Assembly: GCF_902459465.1 (NCBI RefSeq) | Contig: NC_047076.1 | Coordinates: forward strand, 12,222,146-12,286,145 | DNA length: 64,000 nt | Direction of reading: 5' to 3' | Origin: Asterias rubens | Taxonomy: Eukaryota > Echinodermata > Asteroidea > Forcipulatida > Asteriidae | Shown here: piece after piece, positions 51,714 to 63,939 of the stretch | How positions within the stretch are numbered: position 1 is the first letter of the stretch | Layout: every line of letters begins with the position of its first letter | The notes under the pieces: generated by a model | What the model saw: only the letters and a program-made list of their open reading frames with translations | The model's database searches: none | Told to the model about the DNA's origin: nothing | Position numbers and translations under genes: made by a program

Positions 51714-54700
51714 ATGGATTATGTGTGGGTTTTGTTTTGGAGTTTAGCGGTTCCGGTAATTGCCTACATCACGGTGAACCTCGCCACCCGGGACCCCGCG
51801 CCGATGTACGGCATCTACGCCGTCCCGGGAAGGTGGTTCTCGCTGAAATACTACACGATGAAAGTAATGTTGGCTCTGGTGAGACGCAAGAGGATGCAAG
51901 AGTCAGAGGGGATGGACGGGGATTCGAACCCGGCACTGAGGCGAGTGCGTGAACTCGAAGTCTACTGTGGAATTGGAGACGATCCAAACGTAGGTTAAAG
52001 GCAAAGTATACCTTTGTTTTTGGACCGTTCGATTGTTTTAATACATTATAAATGTAAATACTAAAACTAGCATGTGGACGCTTTATTTGAGATATCGCCG
52101 AAGCCAGAGCGAATTATGTGTATGCAGAAGAATAACCCAAATCCATGATACGAAAACACAATCCGAGAAGTATTGATGCATTAATGTTTTTATCAATTCC
52201 TTTATTTGATTGAAACTTTAGATTTATTAAAACCACTCATCTTCTTATGGCTAAATTGCTACAAAGTTTACGCATTTTACAAAAACAACGATGTACATTA
52301 ATAATTTAAGGGAAGCTTTCAACACTCATTACATGTATCTTCAAACCGTGTTAGTTTAATGAAAATCTGTGGACATTGTGTTTCGAGACCTACAAAAAGT
52401 ACCCTTGATTTAGAACCTTTGACTGTTTATTTTGTAATTTTATGTTCTAATTTCTGTCCCCACCATGTAGGGTCACAACTCGTTCTACGTGAACGGCTCT
52501 GATCTGACCGGGGCGACTCGACTGATCGCACGGGTCGCCATCAGGCCCGATGCCCGGCGGGACGTTTGGTTCATCTTAAGACTACCAGGCCGTGGTGACT
52601 TGGTGCTCCCACGGCACCCTCACTGCACTGTCTCTGGTGTCACGGGCCAGGGGTTCAATGGGGCGGGTCTTGAATGCTCGGTCATTGAACCCCTGAGTAA
52701 ATGGAAGATTGACTTCAATGGATACTGTCGGTAACTAGTCCCGAAATAGTTGATATCGATTAAAAAGGAGCAAAAATAATTAAATTACCCAAACCTACAC
52801 TGTGAAAGGGGTAACCCTGTTTCAGCCCTAGGAGTAGGTGGCCACGGCCTCTGGAACATTTAATTGTAGCCCACACCTTGAAGTGGCCTTCAGGCCTCGT
52901 GTGTCAGGCGACTTGCATAAAAAAAAAAAAAAAAGTACGAATGTTTCAAAGGAGTAGTGTTTGGTTCAAATATTGTTTTGGCTCTTTGAATCTTTGAAGA
53001 AAAATAAGGCCTACAGAGCTTTGTATAACTTTCAGGATATTTAAAGACACTGGACACTATCGGTAATAATTCTAAAAGACCGTTCTTCTCACTTGGTGTA
53101 TCTCAACATTATTATGCATAAAATAACAAACCTGTGAAAGTTTGAGCTCAATCGGCCATCGAAGTTGCGAGATAATAAAAAGAAAAATTATATAAGGTCT
53201 CGAAATCAAATTCGGGAACATTCATTCTTTCTCAAACAATACTCCACTTCAGAGGGAGCCGTTTCTCACAATGTTTTATACTACCAACTTCTCCCCATTA
53301 CTCGTTACAAGTAAGGTTTTATGCTCATACTTATTTTAAAAGTTCTGGACACTATTGGTTATAACTAAAAAATACATGTTCGCATAACAACTTATTTTGT
53401 ATATAATTACCAAAAGGTATACCCTTTCTTGTCAAGTATGGGCATGTGGACATGTAACTCCTCTCTTAATTTTTTATATTTTTAGTTTGAGTATTTTATT
53501 TGCATAATTTATTTAGCTTAGCAAATTTGAGGGAATGTTACAACAATTGTATAAGTCTTTATACGGATGTTTTGTGAAAGGTCATACTCGTGTTTTGAAT
53601 TCCTTTCGTATTGGTTTGTGTCCCAATTGCTAAATTTCTGTAACGATTTTGATGATTTCTTTTTTATAACAAAAGGGGTGGAATACGAAAAGACTGGAGT
53701 GAAGTGGACAACCGACCATTGGTGCACGTCAAGTGTTCCTTTACGTGAGTTATTTTCATTTAGTAAAAGAAGGCACACATGGTATTTAAGTTTCTGTTTT
53801 ACTTGAACAGTAATTTAAATAATACACCACAAAACACATAATAAAGCAAACGGGGTTTCCACAGAGATCTTTGTTTACTGAAGTCAACAATACTTTTGAT
53901 CAATACAGATGGACTGCATCGACTACTTTCTACGACTTTGCCACCGATGTGCACCCGAGCCTTGCTGCCGAAAATATCGCCAAGGAAAAGTGGTCGAAAC
54001 AGCTCTTCCAAAACCTCAAATCGTAAGTGTAGTAGAAACAAAAAAAACGGAAAAATAAGAATCCAATCCCTATAATGTACTGTTAACAACAGTATTTTAC
54101 AATACAAACTAACTGACTTATATTCACCTGGAAATATATATATATTTTTTCTTCAAACATAAGAGTATGTTAATGAACAATAAAATAATGTTTGGAGTAA
54201 TTGTTTGTCACAATTTTATGTTTAAAAAATAGATAAAGTTGTTTGGGGTGACTTTGCCTACCCCTTCTGTAAAAGAAAATCCAATCTCTAGATGTGTTTA
54301 AAAAATATTAAAATAATAAAAATTATTTGAATTAAAAATATCGCGTATGAACTTTATTGATTGAACTGTTTTTACAACTCCATTTGTATTTGTATACCTT
54401 TCAGTATGGAGCAAGGCCACTTCGAACAGTTTGGTACAATCGAGGGCGTGGTCCAAGTTGATGATGGGGAGGAACAGGGCGTGGTCCTTACAGGCGTAAA
54501 AGACAGATCGTCCGGTAGGTCTTATATATAACTATCGCCTCTTCGTGATTTAGGAACACAAAGTATCAGTGGGCACTTACACAATGTAAACTCTTTAGTT
54601 CAACGTATGATGTCTTGATGATGATGAACTTTCGTGTTAGGGAATTTCTGACAAGATAGTTTTTGTTTACTTCTCAGGTCCGCGAAGGTGGACGGACTTA

Positions 54701-57478
54701 CATAGCTACATCTTAAACTTCATTGTTCTTGAGGTAAGAATTTGAACAAAAAGACACACTAGAATATCAAGTGGGAACAAATTAAAAGGAAGACATCAAA
54801 ATACGAAACAAAAACAGCAGAAACAAATGTATGTTTTTTTTCGGCTAATTTCGGCAAGAAATGAGTGTTTTACTATATAGGCTAATTTCAGCAAGGAATT
54901 AATTGAGTTTTATTACGCACCGTCAAATTCATGTTTATCCCCATTGGTTCATTTTTATTAAGCTACCATTGTATTTATTAGTTCGTTGCGTGCCCGAGGA
55001 CTAAGTTTCGTTCTCGTTAGGAACGGTTCGTTTCAGTCTATAAATTTCATATAAACGATCTAGACTACATTTTTCAATATTCCTAATGTGTGAATATTCT
55101 TCAGGTGAATGTCTAATTTACAATATTAATACATTAAATAGTTAGGCCGTAGCCTCTTGCGGTTTGATTTTGCGAAATTCAAAGGTATTGGTGACTTGCT
55201 TAATTTAAATTATTGTATTTGACCAGCAAATGCTAAACTGTTCCGGTGAATTTGGATTTCCCATTTGCCGATATAAAATGCCAACTCAACGGCGCTTTCA
55301 TTCTCAAACGAATTGAATGAGCCGCTGTTATGTTGTTCAAAATAAAACACAACAACAACCCATTATCGAATTTCTACGTTTCAGAATATATTTGATAATG
55401 AATCCTCTATTATAGTTTTTACCGTTCTTGACCCCTTGTGGTTTATTACTTGATACTTCTTAATTTAGTTTTATTTGTTCAAACAGAATGGCACGTGTAT
55501 TCAGATTGGAGCCTTTTGTTTTCCCGGTCGAGTTTCAAAGTAAGTAGACCCACTGTTTCATTTTGGGGGCACTCAACGATTTAAAATAAATGCAAAAACG
55601 TAAAGGAATATGCTTTATTAGAAATGTATGATACACAACAACTTCATAAAAGATTGTTACAGAAGACTGGTAGAAATATTAATCCATTTGAAGATAAGTG
55701 TTTTTGAGAAAAATTAAACTTTTTAACTTTTGTTATATGTATTGTTTTGGAGGCAGTCACTAACAGAAATACAAAAACCGCGTTTAACTGCCGTTAAACA
55801 CATTTGGACACTTTCGGAACAGGACAAAAAAAAGTTCACAGATTTACAATTAACCGACAGGGTTTACAGGGGGTAATGTTGAATAACTTCTCTTGAAATA
55901 ATATTCCATGAAATGCTTTACTTTTTGAGAAAACATTAAAACGATTATCAATTCTGTCATAACACGGCGAAACGTGCGGAAACAAGGGTGGGTTTTCCCA
56001 TAATTTTTTCCCGACTACGATGACCGATTGAGCCTAAATTTTCACAGGATTGTTATTTTATATATAAGTTACGATACACGACAACTCACTTGCCTTGGCT
56101 AAAATTACAACAGCTTTCGATAGTAAAAATAATTTTTTGAAATCATAAGTTTTTATGCCCCAAAATCTGAATCTGAAAATCGTTAATAGCAGTAACGTAT
56201 CTTAAGCTGTGTATTCCAATTACGGGTTATAACTAGTCCTGCGTCGACAATAACCGCTCTGGATGTTCGGTAATATCCATAAAAAAAATAAAAATAAAAA
56301 AAACTTAAAAAAACGCGAGGACCTCTTAAAATTAAATTTTCGCTTTATAGTTTTATTATACACATCTACATTTTTATAAGATTGAAACGATCGAGTGGAT
56401 AAAAAAAAAATAAAAGGAGAAATTGTCCCTTAATGGCAGTGGACACTATTGGTAGTTACTCAAAATAGTTATCAGCATAAAACATTACTTGGTAACGAGT
56501 AATGGGGAGAGGTTGGTAGTATAAAACACTGTGAGAAACGGCTCCCTCTGAAGTGACGTAGTTTTTGAGAAAGACGTTATTTTTCACGAACTTAATTTCG
56601 AGACCTCAAGTTTAGAATTTGAGGTCTCGAAATCAAGCATCTGAAAGCACACAACTTCGTGTGACAAGGCTACTTTTTCTTTCATAGTAATCTCGCAACT
56701 CCGACGTCCAATCAAGCTCAAATTTTCACAGGTTTGTTATTTTATGCATATGTTGAGATACACCAGGTGAGAAGACTGGTCTTTGACAATTACCAAAATG
56801 TCCAATGTCTTTAAAAGGAATTAAGCTTTATCAGAAAAATGATACCCCTAATGTAAAAAACTACAGAAACATACATGCAAGCTGCTTTAAAGTCCTCGTT
56901 TCGGATTTGTTTCGGAATCAACTGTCTTGTTATTACTTTTAATATGATGGATTTTCGTTGCAGCTTGACTACTGGGTTTATAATCCACCCATCTGGAGAG
57001 GTCATCCCAGCCATACATGTCGATCTACCATTGGCTGATTTGATGGAACAAACGGAAGATCCACCAATGAAATTTGCTTTTAGTATGCAGCCACTTGGTA
57101 AGTTTCAAAACTTTCGAACTGTGTCTTTTCTTGTTGTCCAAACAAAGCATTGCATCTTAAAGGCATGGACACCTTTGGTGATTGTCAAAGACCAGTCTTC
57201 TGACTTGGTGTATCTCAAGATTATGCATAAAATAACAAACTGTTGTAACTAGTTCTTATAAAGTTTTACCATTTCTTCTTTTGTCGTGTAAAGTTGGAGA
57301 CAGATTATCAGTGGAAGTGACAATTGATGACGTAATGTTTTTCAACATGGACAGAGACTGGAGTGTACAAATCCGCGAGGGACTGAGCGAGTTTAATGTG
57401 AACGGCGTCCGTGGGCTGGGCGTGTGTGAAATTCTAAAGAGGTTTGGATTGTCTTTATACTTTTTACACGCAAGTTAA
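51714..57478 (+). CDS. Membrane-anchored lipocalin-like (CrtC/AttH-type) protein, 9 exons
   Basis: Exons are 51714-51989, 52471-52730, 53676-53744, 53909-54022, 54405-54514, 54678-54733, 55487-55539, 56964-57097 and 57294-57478, all GT-AG and in phase, giving 418 aa. The first 20 residues after MDYVW form a membrane anchor. Next are VNGSDLTGATRLIARVA, KWKIDFNGYCR, RKDWSEVDNRPL, AKEKWSKQLFQNL, HFEQFGTIEG, KDRSSGPRRWTDLHSYI and FNVNGVRGLGVCE. The D(R/H)S-x-GPR-x-W core is typical of the CrtC/AttH lipocalin-like superfamily. From memory, the same series opens invertebrate PEP-synthase-like (PigC-like) proteins, but here no ATP-grasp or phosphotransfer part follows. Exon 9 may read through to the TAA at 57476, or splice at GAG/GTTTGG to an exon I did not find. 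Function is unknown; a hydrophobic ligand is a guess. Confidence 0.82.
52288..52410 (+). repeat. Family C right-arm fragment in intron 1 of the lipocalin-like gene
   Basis: It carries TTTAAGGGAAGCTTTCAACA, CTTCAAACCGTGTTAG and CTGTGGACATTGTGTTTCG. The left arm is missing. Confidence 0.75.
53040..53368 (-). repeat. Family A repeat, 3' part rearranged
   Basis: It starts TTTAAAGACACTGGACACTA and continues to AAGGTTTTATGCTCATACTT. The usual end is replaced by another family A-like terminus (TCTGGACACTATTGGTTATA). Confidence 0.82.
55787..56430 (+). repeat. Family B fragment followed by family N fragment
   Basis: B similarity (TTTGGACACTTTCGGAACAG, CGAAACGTGCGGAAACAAGG) breaks at about 56090 in GTTACGATACACGACA. 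N-like sequence (TATGCCCCAAAATCTGAATC) then runs to the next A element. B appears cut by the N insertion. Confidence 0.7.
56431..56814 (+). repeat. Family A repeat, full length, in intron 7 of the lipocalin-like gene
   Basis: The ends are TTAATGGCAGTGGACACTAT and TGTCCAATGTCTTTAA, with the palindrome TTTCGAGACCTCA / TGAGGTCTCGAAA intact. It ends 150 bp before exon 8. Confidence 0.93.
57157..57243 (-). repeat. Family A end fragment
   Basis: TTAAAGGCATGGACACCTTT up to ATAACAAACTG, then lost. It lies in the intron before the last exon of the lipocalin-like gene. Confidence 0.85.
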
Positions 57479-59931
57479 AACGGGGGAGGGGTATGCAAGT
57501 TTTTAAGTATTTAAAGGGGCAATTGCTAACAAAAAAAGCAAAAAAATAGCCCAAAAAAGCAAAATCCTGTCACTTCAAGGTACCCACCCCCTCACTTCAA
57601 GGTAAATCCCCACCCCCTTAAAAAATAAATAAACCAAAAATAAATATGTTTATACACATGTATATAAAAAAACATACCTCAGTGTGTTTCTTGACATTAA
57701 ATCACACCCCAACCATTCTAACCACGTTTAAAAGCCCCAAACTTAAAAATAATACAGCTTGCTTCATGGGGCACAAAGGCAATGACCAGCAGATGAAGGC
57801 AATTAATTGCCTGTTGCCCCCTTGAAGTATCACGCCTGAAAGTCTATGGGAAACTTTTGGAGGGACACCAAGGCCATAGAGGGCCTGGTTTACATGTACC
57901 ATTGGTCTTAACCCAGCTCACAATTCATATTTTGTTTCACAACCTACATGTAGATACCAAGGAAGCTGTCCTGTTCCTGAAAATTATGACACGCCTACTT
58001 GAAGCACCATGGCAACAATCATGGTACCAAGGAGACATGGTCAGGATCACCACATAGTGGACCATAGATGAAATGGGTACCATACAGGGTTTGCCCCCAA
58101 CTATTTTTTAAAGACGAGCCAGCGGGACAAGTTACCTTGTCATTTCACTCGTCGTTCAGCTTTTCCACTTGTCCATAAGTCATTTTAAATAGCAGGAATG
58201 TGAGTACTATCCAGGAAAAAATAAAGAGGGAAAAGAGAAAACTTGGCAAGAAAAACAGAGGAAAAGATAATATTCCTATACTTTTGTACACAGAAAGTGA
58301 AAAAAAAAAATATGACAATCAAAACCCTAAAGAGGAAATCAGTCGGAAGTCTCACATGCCTGAAAAGGGATGTTTTTCAACACTGAACTAGCCAGTCGGG
58401 CGACTTTGATCCTTTGATGAAAAAGGAAGTGAACATTTTGTCAATTTCTCTACAAATTAATGACCATAAAAACTTAACAGATGTCACATTTGCTTGGGAT
58501 AAATAATCTTACTAATACACCGATATGTGTAAGCATTGTTTACTTGGTACTTTCCTGAGTTCTGTGAAGAGAAATGCCACATAATCTCTGTTTAAAGGAA
58601 GTGTATTAAAATTTGTTTATGCATGAATAAAAACTCGAAGACGAGCCATAAATAAATGGTTTTGATAAAAAAGTAAAAACAATTTTTTAATTAACAAACC
58701 TTTTCTCAATTCAATATTTTAAATACTCTGTAATTAAACTATTATTTTGTAAAATATACAATTATTTTGTAATGAATTTTCATTAAAAAATTAAACAAAA
58801 TAAAATGGACGGCTTCATCGGAGACAGTGCCACAAGACAAATGTGTCCATCAAACTCAAACTTTGTAATTAAACTGTTATAATATACACATTTTGTATAG
58901 AAACTAAAAAGCTTAGGCATGCGCTAATTAACGCAGAAGGCAACGGATACTTACCAAAATATTCAATGTACAATCTATCAGCACTAACTTATAGCACATG
59001 CGCGTATGCTCACACTGAGCGTCAATGCATATTTTGACCCTTTGCAAAACGAAGCAAAAGGACGCAGAAGGAATTGAAATTTCACCCTGCAAAATACAGG
59101 TTTTATATCATTATTTGGCTTTGGGAATAAAACAGTAGTGACCCTGTCTTTAGTCGGCTGTTTCAAACATTGCTGGGTCGGGGCCGTGCGATACAGGACC
59201 TTCTTTTTCGCCCCTCTTTTATTTCCTCATTAAAAGGTTTTGCTACCTTTTGTAGGTAAAGTTTTTGGCCATGACATGAATCCCTAATTACTGTGAATGA
59301 AGATTTGTGTAACTTAACATAAGCTTCAACAGTCGTCAAGTTTTTGAGGAAACAAGAGTCATAAAGCAATGTTTTCAAGCAAGGTGCGTAAATCTGTTGA
59401 TAACAACAATTTTCGTCTCACTGAGATAAAAATATTTTTTTTTAATGAAATTATTTGAGTCATTTCTCAAAGACTTTAAGGGAAGCTTTCTACCATCAAT
59501 ATCTTTAAAACCATGTAGGTTTAATCTAAATCTGTGGACGTTTGTGTTTTATGTCGTACAAACAAAATCACTTCTGAAAAACTACAGCACCTAAGCAAGT
59601 AAATATTTTAAGGGAAGCTTTCTACCATCATTATCTTTAAACTGTGTAATTTTAATGTAAATCTGTGGACGAGTTTGCTCAGTCGGTGGAGCACGGGACT
59701 CTTAATACTAGGGTTGGGTTCGAGCCCCACATCGAGCGTGCATATTCTGCGCCTTGAACACCCAGCTGGTTGGATGTATGCGCATTACAAGTCTTTTTCT
59801 ATTATTATTATTATTTCTTAAACCCTTTCAACACCATCAATTTTCTTCATATCAAGGTCTGCACTAACAGAAAGCTTCTGAAAGAAAATTGTTGGCGTAT
59901 AGCTTTGGGAAGACTTACTGCCTTGGTGACT
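57479..59931. other. Interval between the two convergent genes
   Basis: The lipocalin-like gene (plus) and CCDC148 (minus) end toward each other here. It holds a family M fragment (57750-57900, with CCTGTTGCCCCCTTGAAG), AT-rich sequence, family C fragments (59408-59672) and a tRNA-Lys-like stretch. No PEP-synthase-type exon was found in it. Confidence 0.6.
59665..59735 (+). repeat. tRNA-Lys(CTT)-like pseudogene or SINE head
   Basis: TTGCTCAGTCGGTGGAGCAC, an anticodon-arm-like GGACTCTTAATACT and GGGTTCGAGCCCCAC follow tRNA-Lys order. The acceptor stem does not pair (CGAGT... against ...GAGCG), and the sequence continues into repeat-like DNA. A working tRNA gene is unlikely. Confidence 0.55.
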
Positions 59932-62900
59932 TCACTTGTCGACGTCTTTGAAGACGGTGGATTCTTGGTCTTTTCTTGGAGGCTTCAGTGGCTTAACGTC
60001 CTTTAACATCACTCTCGCGTAGGGATTCTGGTGTAAGCCAGCTCTACGCAGTGCTTCCTCAAGCTTTACACGCGGGTCGGCCATTACCTAAAATCAAGAT
60101 CGTCAAAATATTATTCACATTCCTGGAAAGTGAGCCCTATAAAATTGGGTGTGTTTACAATTAATTACTTGGCTCATGAGAGAAGTTAATCTGCCTGGGG
60201 CAGTCAGCAGCTCAAATGGCGTGTTTATGATCCAATTAAGTCCACTGTTTGGGAAAGGAATTACATGGAGATGACAGGTGTGAGTTGGTAAAGACAAAAA
60301 GGATGCGCTATTTAGGCCTCTGTCTTTGATTTTACTTTCCCTTAAAACCACGATGTTGGCCAGCAAGCAATTTCTTGAAAAATACATCAAGAAACCCCTG
60401 TTCAAGATTTTCCTAAGGAGGCTCCAAAACTTTGAAATTCTTTAGAGCTTTCTTGTTATTGCCCCCTCATGTGCTAAAAAATAAGGTCAATAAACGATCA
60501 TTACCTGTTCTGAAGTAAACCCTCTGGCATCAAACAGTGGCTTCTGTATGTTGATATCCTCATCAACTCCAATGCCAAGATGTGCATTGAATGCCTAAAT
60601 GGGAGCAAATGTAACAAATGTCATAAATTCAGCAACTTTATATTCCCAAATTCAGCAACATAAATACTTCTCAATTCAGCAAATGCCAAATCAGCAACAA
60701 ATTATATATTGTCCATGATAATAATTAAGGCAACCCATAGATAAAATCATTGAAAGCAAAAGAGTTTCAGTTTTAAATGAAGGAGGAAAACCCCAGAGAA
60801 TTATTCCAGGGAAAAACCAACACCATCAAACCAGGTAAGGACTGAAAACCCAACCACACTGTATCCAGATAGGTTTCGAACCGAGGTCTCAGAGGTGGAA
60901 GGCGCGGGAAGATAACACTAAGCCAACCTGACTATACATAAAACTTTTGGGGGGAGAAACGTTGGTTCAGAGAAGAACCGTTTTAGTTTTCAGAACCAAT
61001 ACTCGTCAGAACCAACACTATCAGAACTGACACTCCACCCGAAAAAGTTTGACCTGTTGTCAGGTTGGCGTAGTGGTATCCTTGTCTTCGACCTGTAAGA
61101 CCCTGGTTCAAATCCTATCGGGCACACTAGGGATTGGGTGTTCAGTTCCTACCCGACTTTGTAGGTTTTTTTCCCAGAATATTTCTCTGGGGTTTTTCTG
61201 CCACTTCTAAAACTAAAACTTCATTCCTTGCCTTCTTCCCCATTTGGGTTTTTGGTACAATAGTTTTTCTTATGATCCAAAATTGAAATTCAAACTTGAA
61301 AGTTTCAAACATCACAATACCTTGGTGGCTTGGAAGACTCTCTGGGGGTCATGTTGAACATGTACTTCAACCTGTAAAGTCAAAAGAATAATAACAATAA
61401 TAATTAGTATAAAGTGCTTTTAAAAGGAAGGTCAATGTTTTTTTCCTCATTTTGATTCTGACTTCCTAAATTTGTTCTGTGACTTCCCCTCGTATATGGT
61501 ATGATCAGGGCCCAATATCACAGAGCCGCTTAATCAGAAAAAGTTACTGAAGCTCAACTAAATGTTGATTACAAGAATAAGGTCAAAGCCAAACTACCAA
61601 GTCACCAAGCTTGGGCATTATCACAATATTACCAGTACCAAGGTTTTTTATTACTAGTATCCTGCTCATTTCTGCTTAGCAGAAAGTTGTTAAGCAATAT
61701 TGTATGCTTAAAGCCACTGGACACCTTTGGTTATTGTTAAAGACAAGTCTTCTCACTTGGTGTATCTCAACATTTGCATAAATCAATAAACCTGTAAAAA
61801 TTTGAGCTCAATTGGTTGTTAAAGTTGCGAGAGAATAAAGGAAGAAGAAAAACCTTTGTCGCAAAAATTGTGTGCTTTCAGATGCTTGAATTTGAGACTT
61901 CAGCTGAGGTCTTGAATTCAATTCAAATATTTTAGTTAGAAATTACTTCTTTCACAAAAACTAGGTTACTTCAGAGGGAGCTGTTCTCTTAATGTTTTAT
62001 ACTATCAACAGCTCTCCACTGCTCGTTACAAAGTAAGTTTATATGCCAACAGTTATTTTGAGCAATTACCAATAGTGCTTTTAAAGCAATCAGACCCTTT
62101 AGGAACAGAAACAAAGTTAAAAAATCACAGATTTACAAATAACTTACAGGGCTTACAGAAGGTATTAATGGTGAAAGACTTCTCTTGAAATATTATTCCA
62201 TGAAATGCTTAAATTTTTGAGAAAACATTAGAACAATATCAATTCTCGATATCGAGAATTACGGATTTATTTTAAACACATGTCATGACACGGCGAAACG
62301 TGCGGAAACAAGGGTGGGTTTTCCTGTTGTTTTCTCCCGACTCCAAAGACTGATTGAGCCTAAATTTCACAGGTTTGTTATTTTATATTATAAGTTGTGA
62401 TACACAAAGTGTGGGCTTTGGACAATACTGTTTACCAAAAGTGTCCAATGGCTTCAAGCAGCTCTATGCAATTAGGGCCTGGGATATAAGTGTCTTACCA
62501 TTTGTCTTATTGCATCTAGTCGTCGTTCTCGTTCTATGTCTTCCTCAGCTTCCCTTATTCTCTCCTCCTGCTGTTTCTGCAAGCGCTCCTCCATCAACAT
62601 TTCTCGATAAGCGACTCTGTCAAAGCAAAAAAAAATCTCTGCATAAAAACCTGGTTCATGGCGTGTTGTGGAGGAGTGGATGCGAGCACTGTAATATTGT
62701 GACGGTTTTAGATTGATGAAACAACTGACTGGAGACACGTTGCTTGATTGGTTTACTTTACATGTTATCAACAACAAAAGTCCACGGGCATGCAACTGTA
62801 TAGAGTGCCTAATGTGACAATACTACAAGCACCGCACTTGAGCTCTGGTGTTTTTGATCAGCAGAGTGTGGGTTCGGGTCCCACTGTGAACAAACTTCTT

Positions 62901-63458
62901 CTGATACTGCCCTCTTTTGAATCATCCCCCTCCAGCCCATGTTATTTTCCCCTTATGGTGGACACAATTTCCGGCGAACAGAATTATCTGCAGCCGATTT
63001 CATGAAACACTAGGATTAATCCTTGAGTTTGGATGAGTAACTTGTCCTAACTTAGGAAGGGTGCAATGCGTCGTAACGTCTATGGATACCTCTTATCTCA
63101 TCCTAATGGCCGAGCCGTACTGCAGCAAAAACAAAAACGATAAAAATCACGACGCAAAGAGACCGCATTCTATTGGTTGAATGAGCGTGTGTATATTCTA
63201 CGTGGAGCAATTCCACCAAAAGAATGCGTTCTCTTTGCATCGGGATTGTTATCGTTTTCGTTATCGTTGCAGTGTGACTCGGCCTTTAGTAGACAGAATT
63301 TGGTGAAATCGACGGCAGAGACACCAACGACGAGCATACCTTTCTTTATCCTGTTGGGCTTGTTGGGCCATGGCTTCTTGAAGCTCAAGCAGACGTTGTT
63401 TGCCTTCGAGCTCCCTAGCCTCCTGCTCTTTTAACATCTTAGTGTGGTAGACGTCCAA
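59932..63458 (-). CDS. CCDC148: CCDC148 (coiled-coil domain-containing protein 148), last five exons
   Basis: Exons are 63458-63340, 62616-62499, 61371-61321, 60594-60505 and 60087-59932, with matching phases and GT-AG sites, giving 177 complete codons and a TGA. The first two encode a charged coiled coil (LLELQEAMAQQAQQDKER, then EERLQKQQEERIREAEED). The last two match the conserved C-terminus of human CCDC148: IQKPLFDARGFTSEQ, DPRVKLEEALRRAGLHQNPY and PLKPPRKDQESTVFK. Function in animals is little known; the family is widespread in ciliated lineages, so a ciliary role is a guess. The 5' exons lie beyond 64000. Introns contain family A, B, I and H repeats. Confidence 0.96.
61505..62457. repeat. 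Run of family J, A and B elements in a CCDC148 intron
   Basis: J (61505-61708), A (61708-62083, reverse) and B (62083-62457, ends TTAAAGCAATCAGACCCTTT and GTGTCCAATGGCTTCAA) follow each other without spacer. The A and B elements meet in one TTTTAAAGC. This shows repeated insertion at TTAA-bearing ends. Confidence 0.85.
62990..63310. repeat. Family I-like element interrupted by family H
   Basis: The I-like left part (TTTCATGAAACACTAGGATT ... CTTATCTCATCCTAA) and right part (TTTAGTAGACAGAATTTGGT) flank a complete H palindrome (about 63103-63287). H therefore inserted later. Confidence 0.78.
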
Positions 63459-63556
63459 CTGTTTGAACATGTATACAACCGTGGTTATTCTGATGCAAAA
63501 AATTATTAACAAACAGAGGCTAGGCTATGTCATATTGGGTATCAGTAAACAGTTTC

Positions 63557-63691
63557 TTAGGCCGTGTCCGAATTGGCGACTTCGGCTACAGCTACGGCTA
63601 GGGCGCGCGCGTCTGCTATTCTTCAACACTGGCAGACGCGCTGATCTAGACGTAGCTGTAGCCGGTGTTGCCAATTCGGACACGGCCTATG
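63557..63691. repeat. Family G palindromic element
   Basis: The arms AGGCCGTGTCCGAATTGGCG and CCAATTCGGACACGGCCT match the copy at 15706. It lies in a CCDC148 intron. Confidence 0.85.
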
Positions 63692-63939
63692 TCTCTCTTA
63701 GAGACCATAGCGGCCGGCTGGCCACAACAAGTGGTTTGTACCAAAATGCCCATAACTGCCGCAAACGACCTCAAGCTTTGTCCTACTTTCGCTCACATTA
63801 AGAGGTCAAAGTATCAAAGTAAAGGTCATGAACTCGTCTAGTTTAGTATTGCATTGGTACCAATGTATTTCAATTTTTAAACTCAAAACTCAATTGTCTG
63901 TTATTTTGAGATTTTGTCTTGCTTTTTAGTCAACTATCG

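Noticed and set aside
57479..59931. Missing PEP-synthase exons of the lipocalin-like gene
   Set aside because: I looked for ATP-grasp and phosphohistidine motifs on the plus strand and saw none before the convergent CCDC148 gene.
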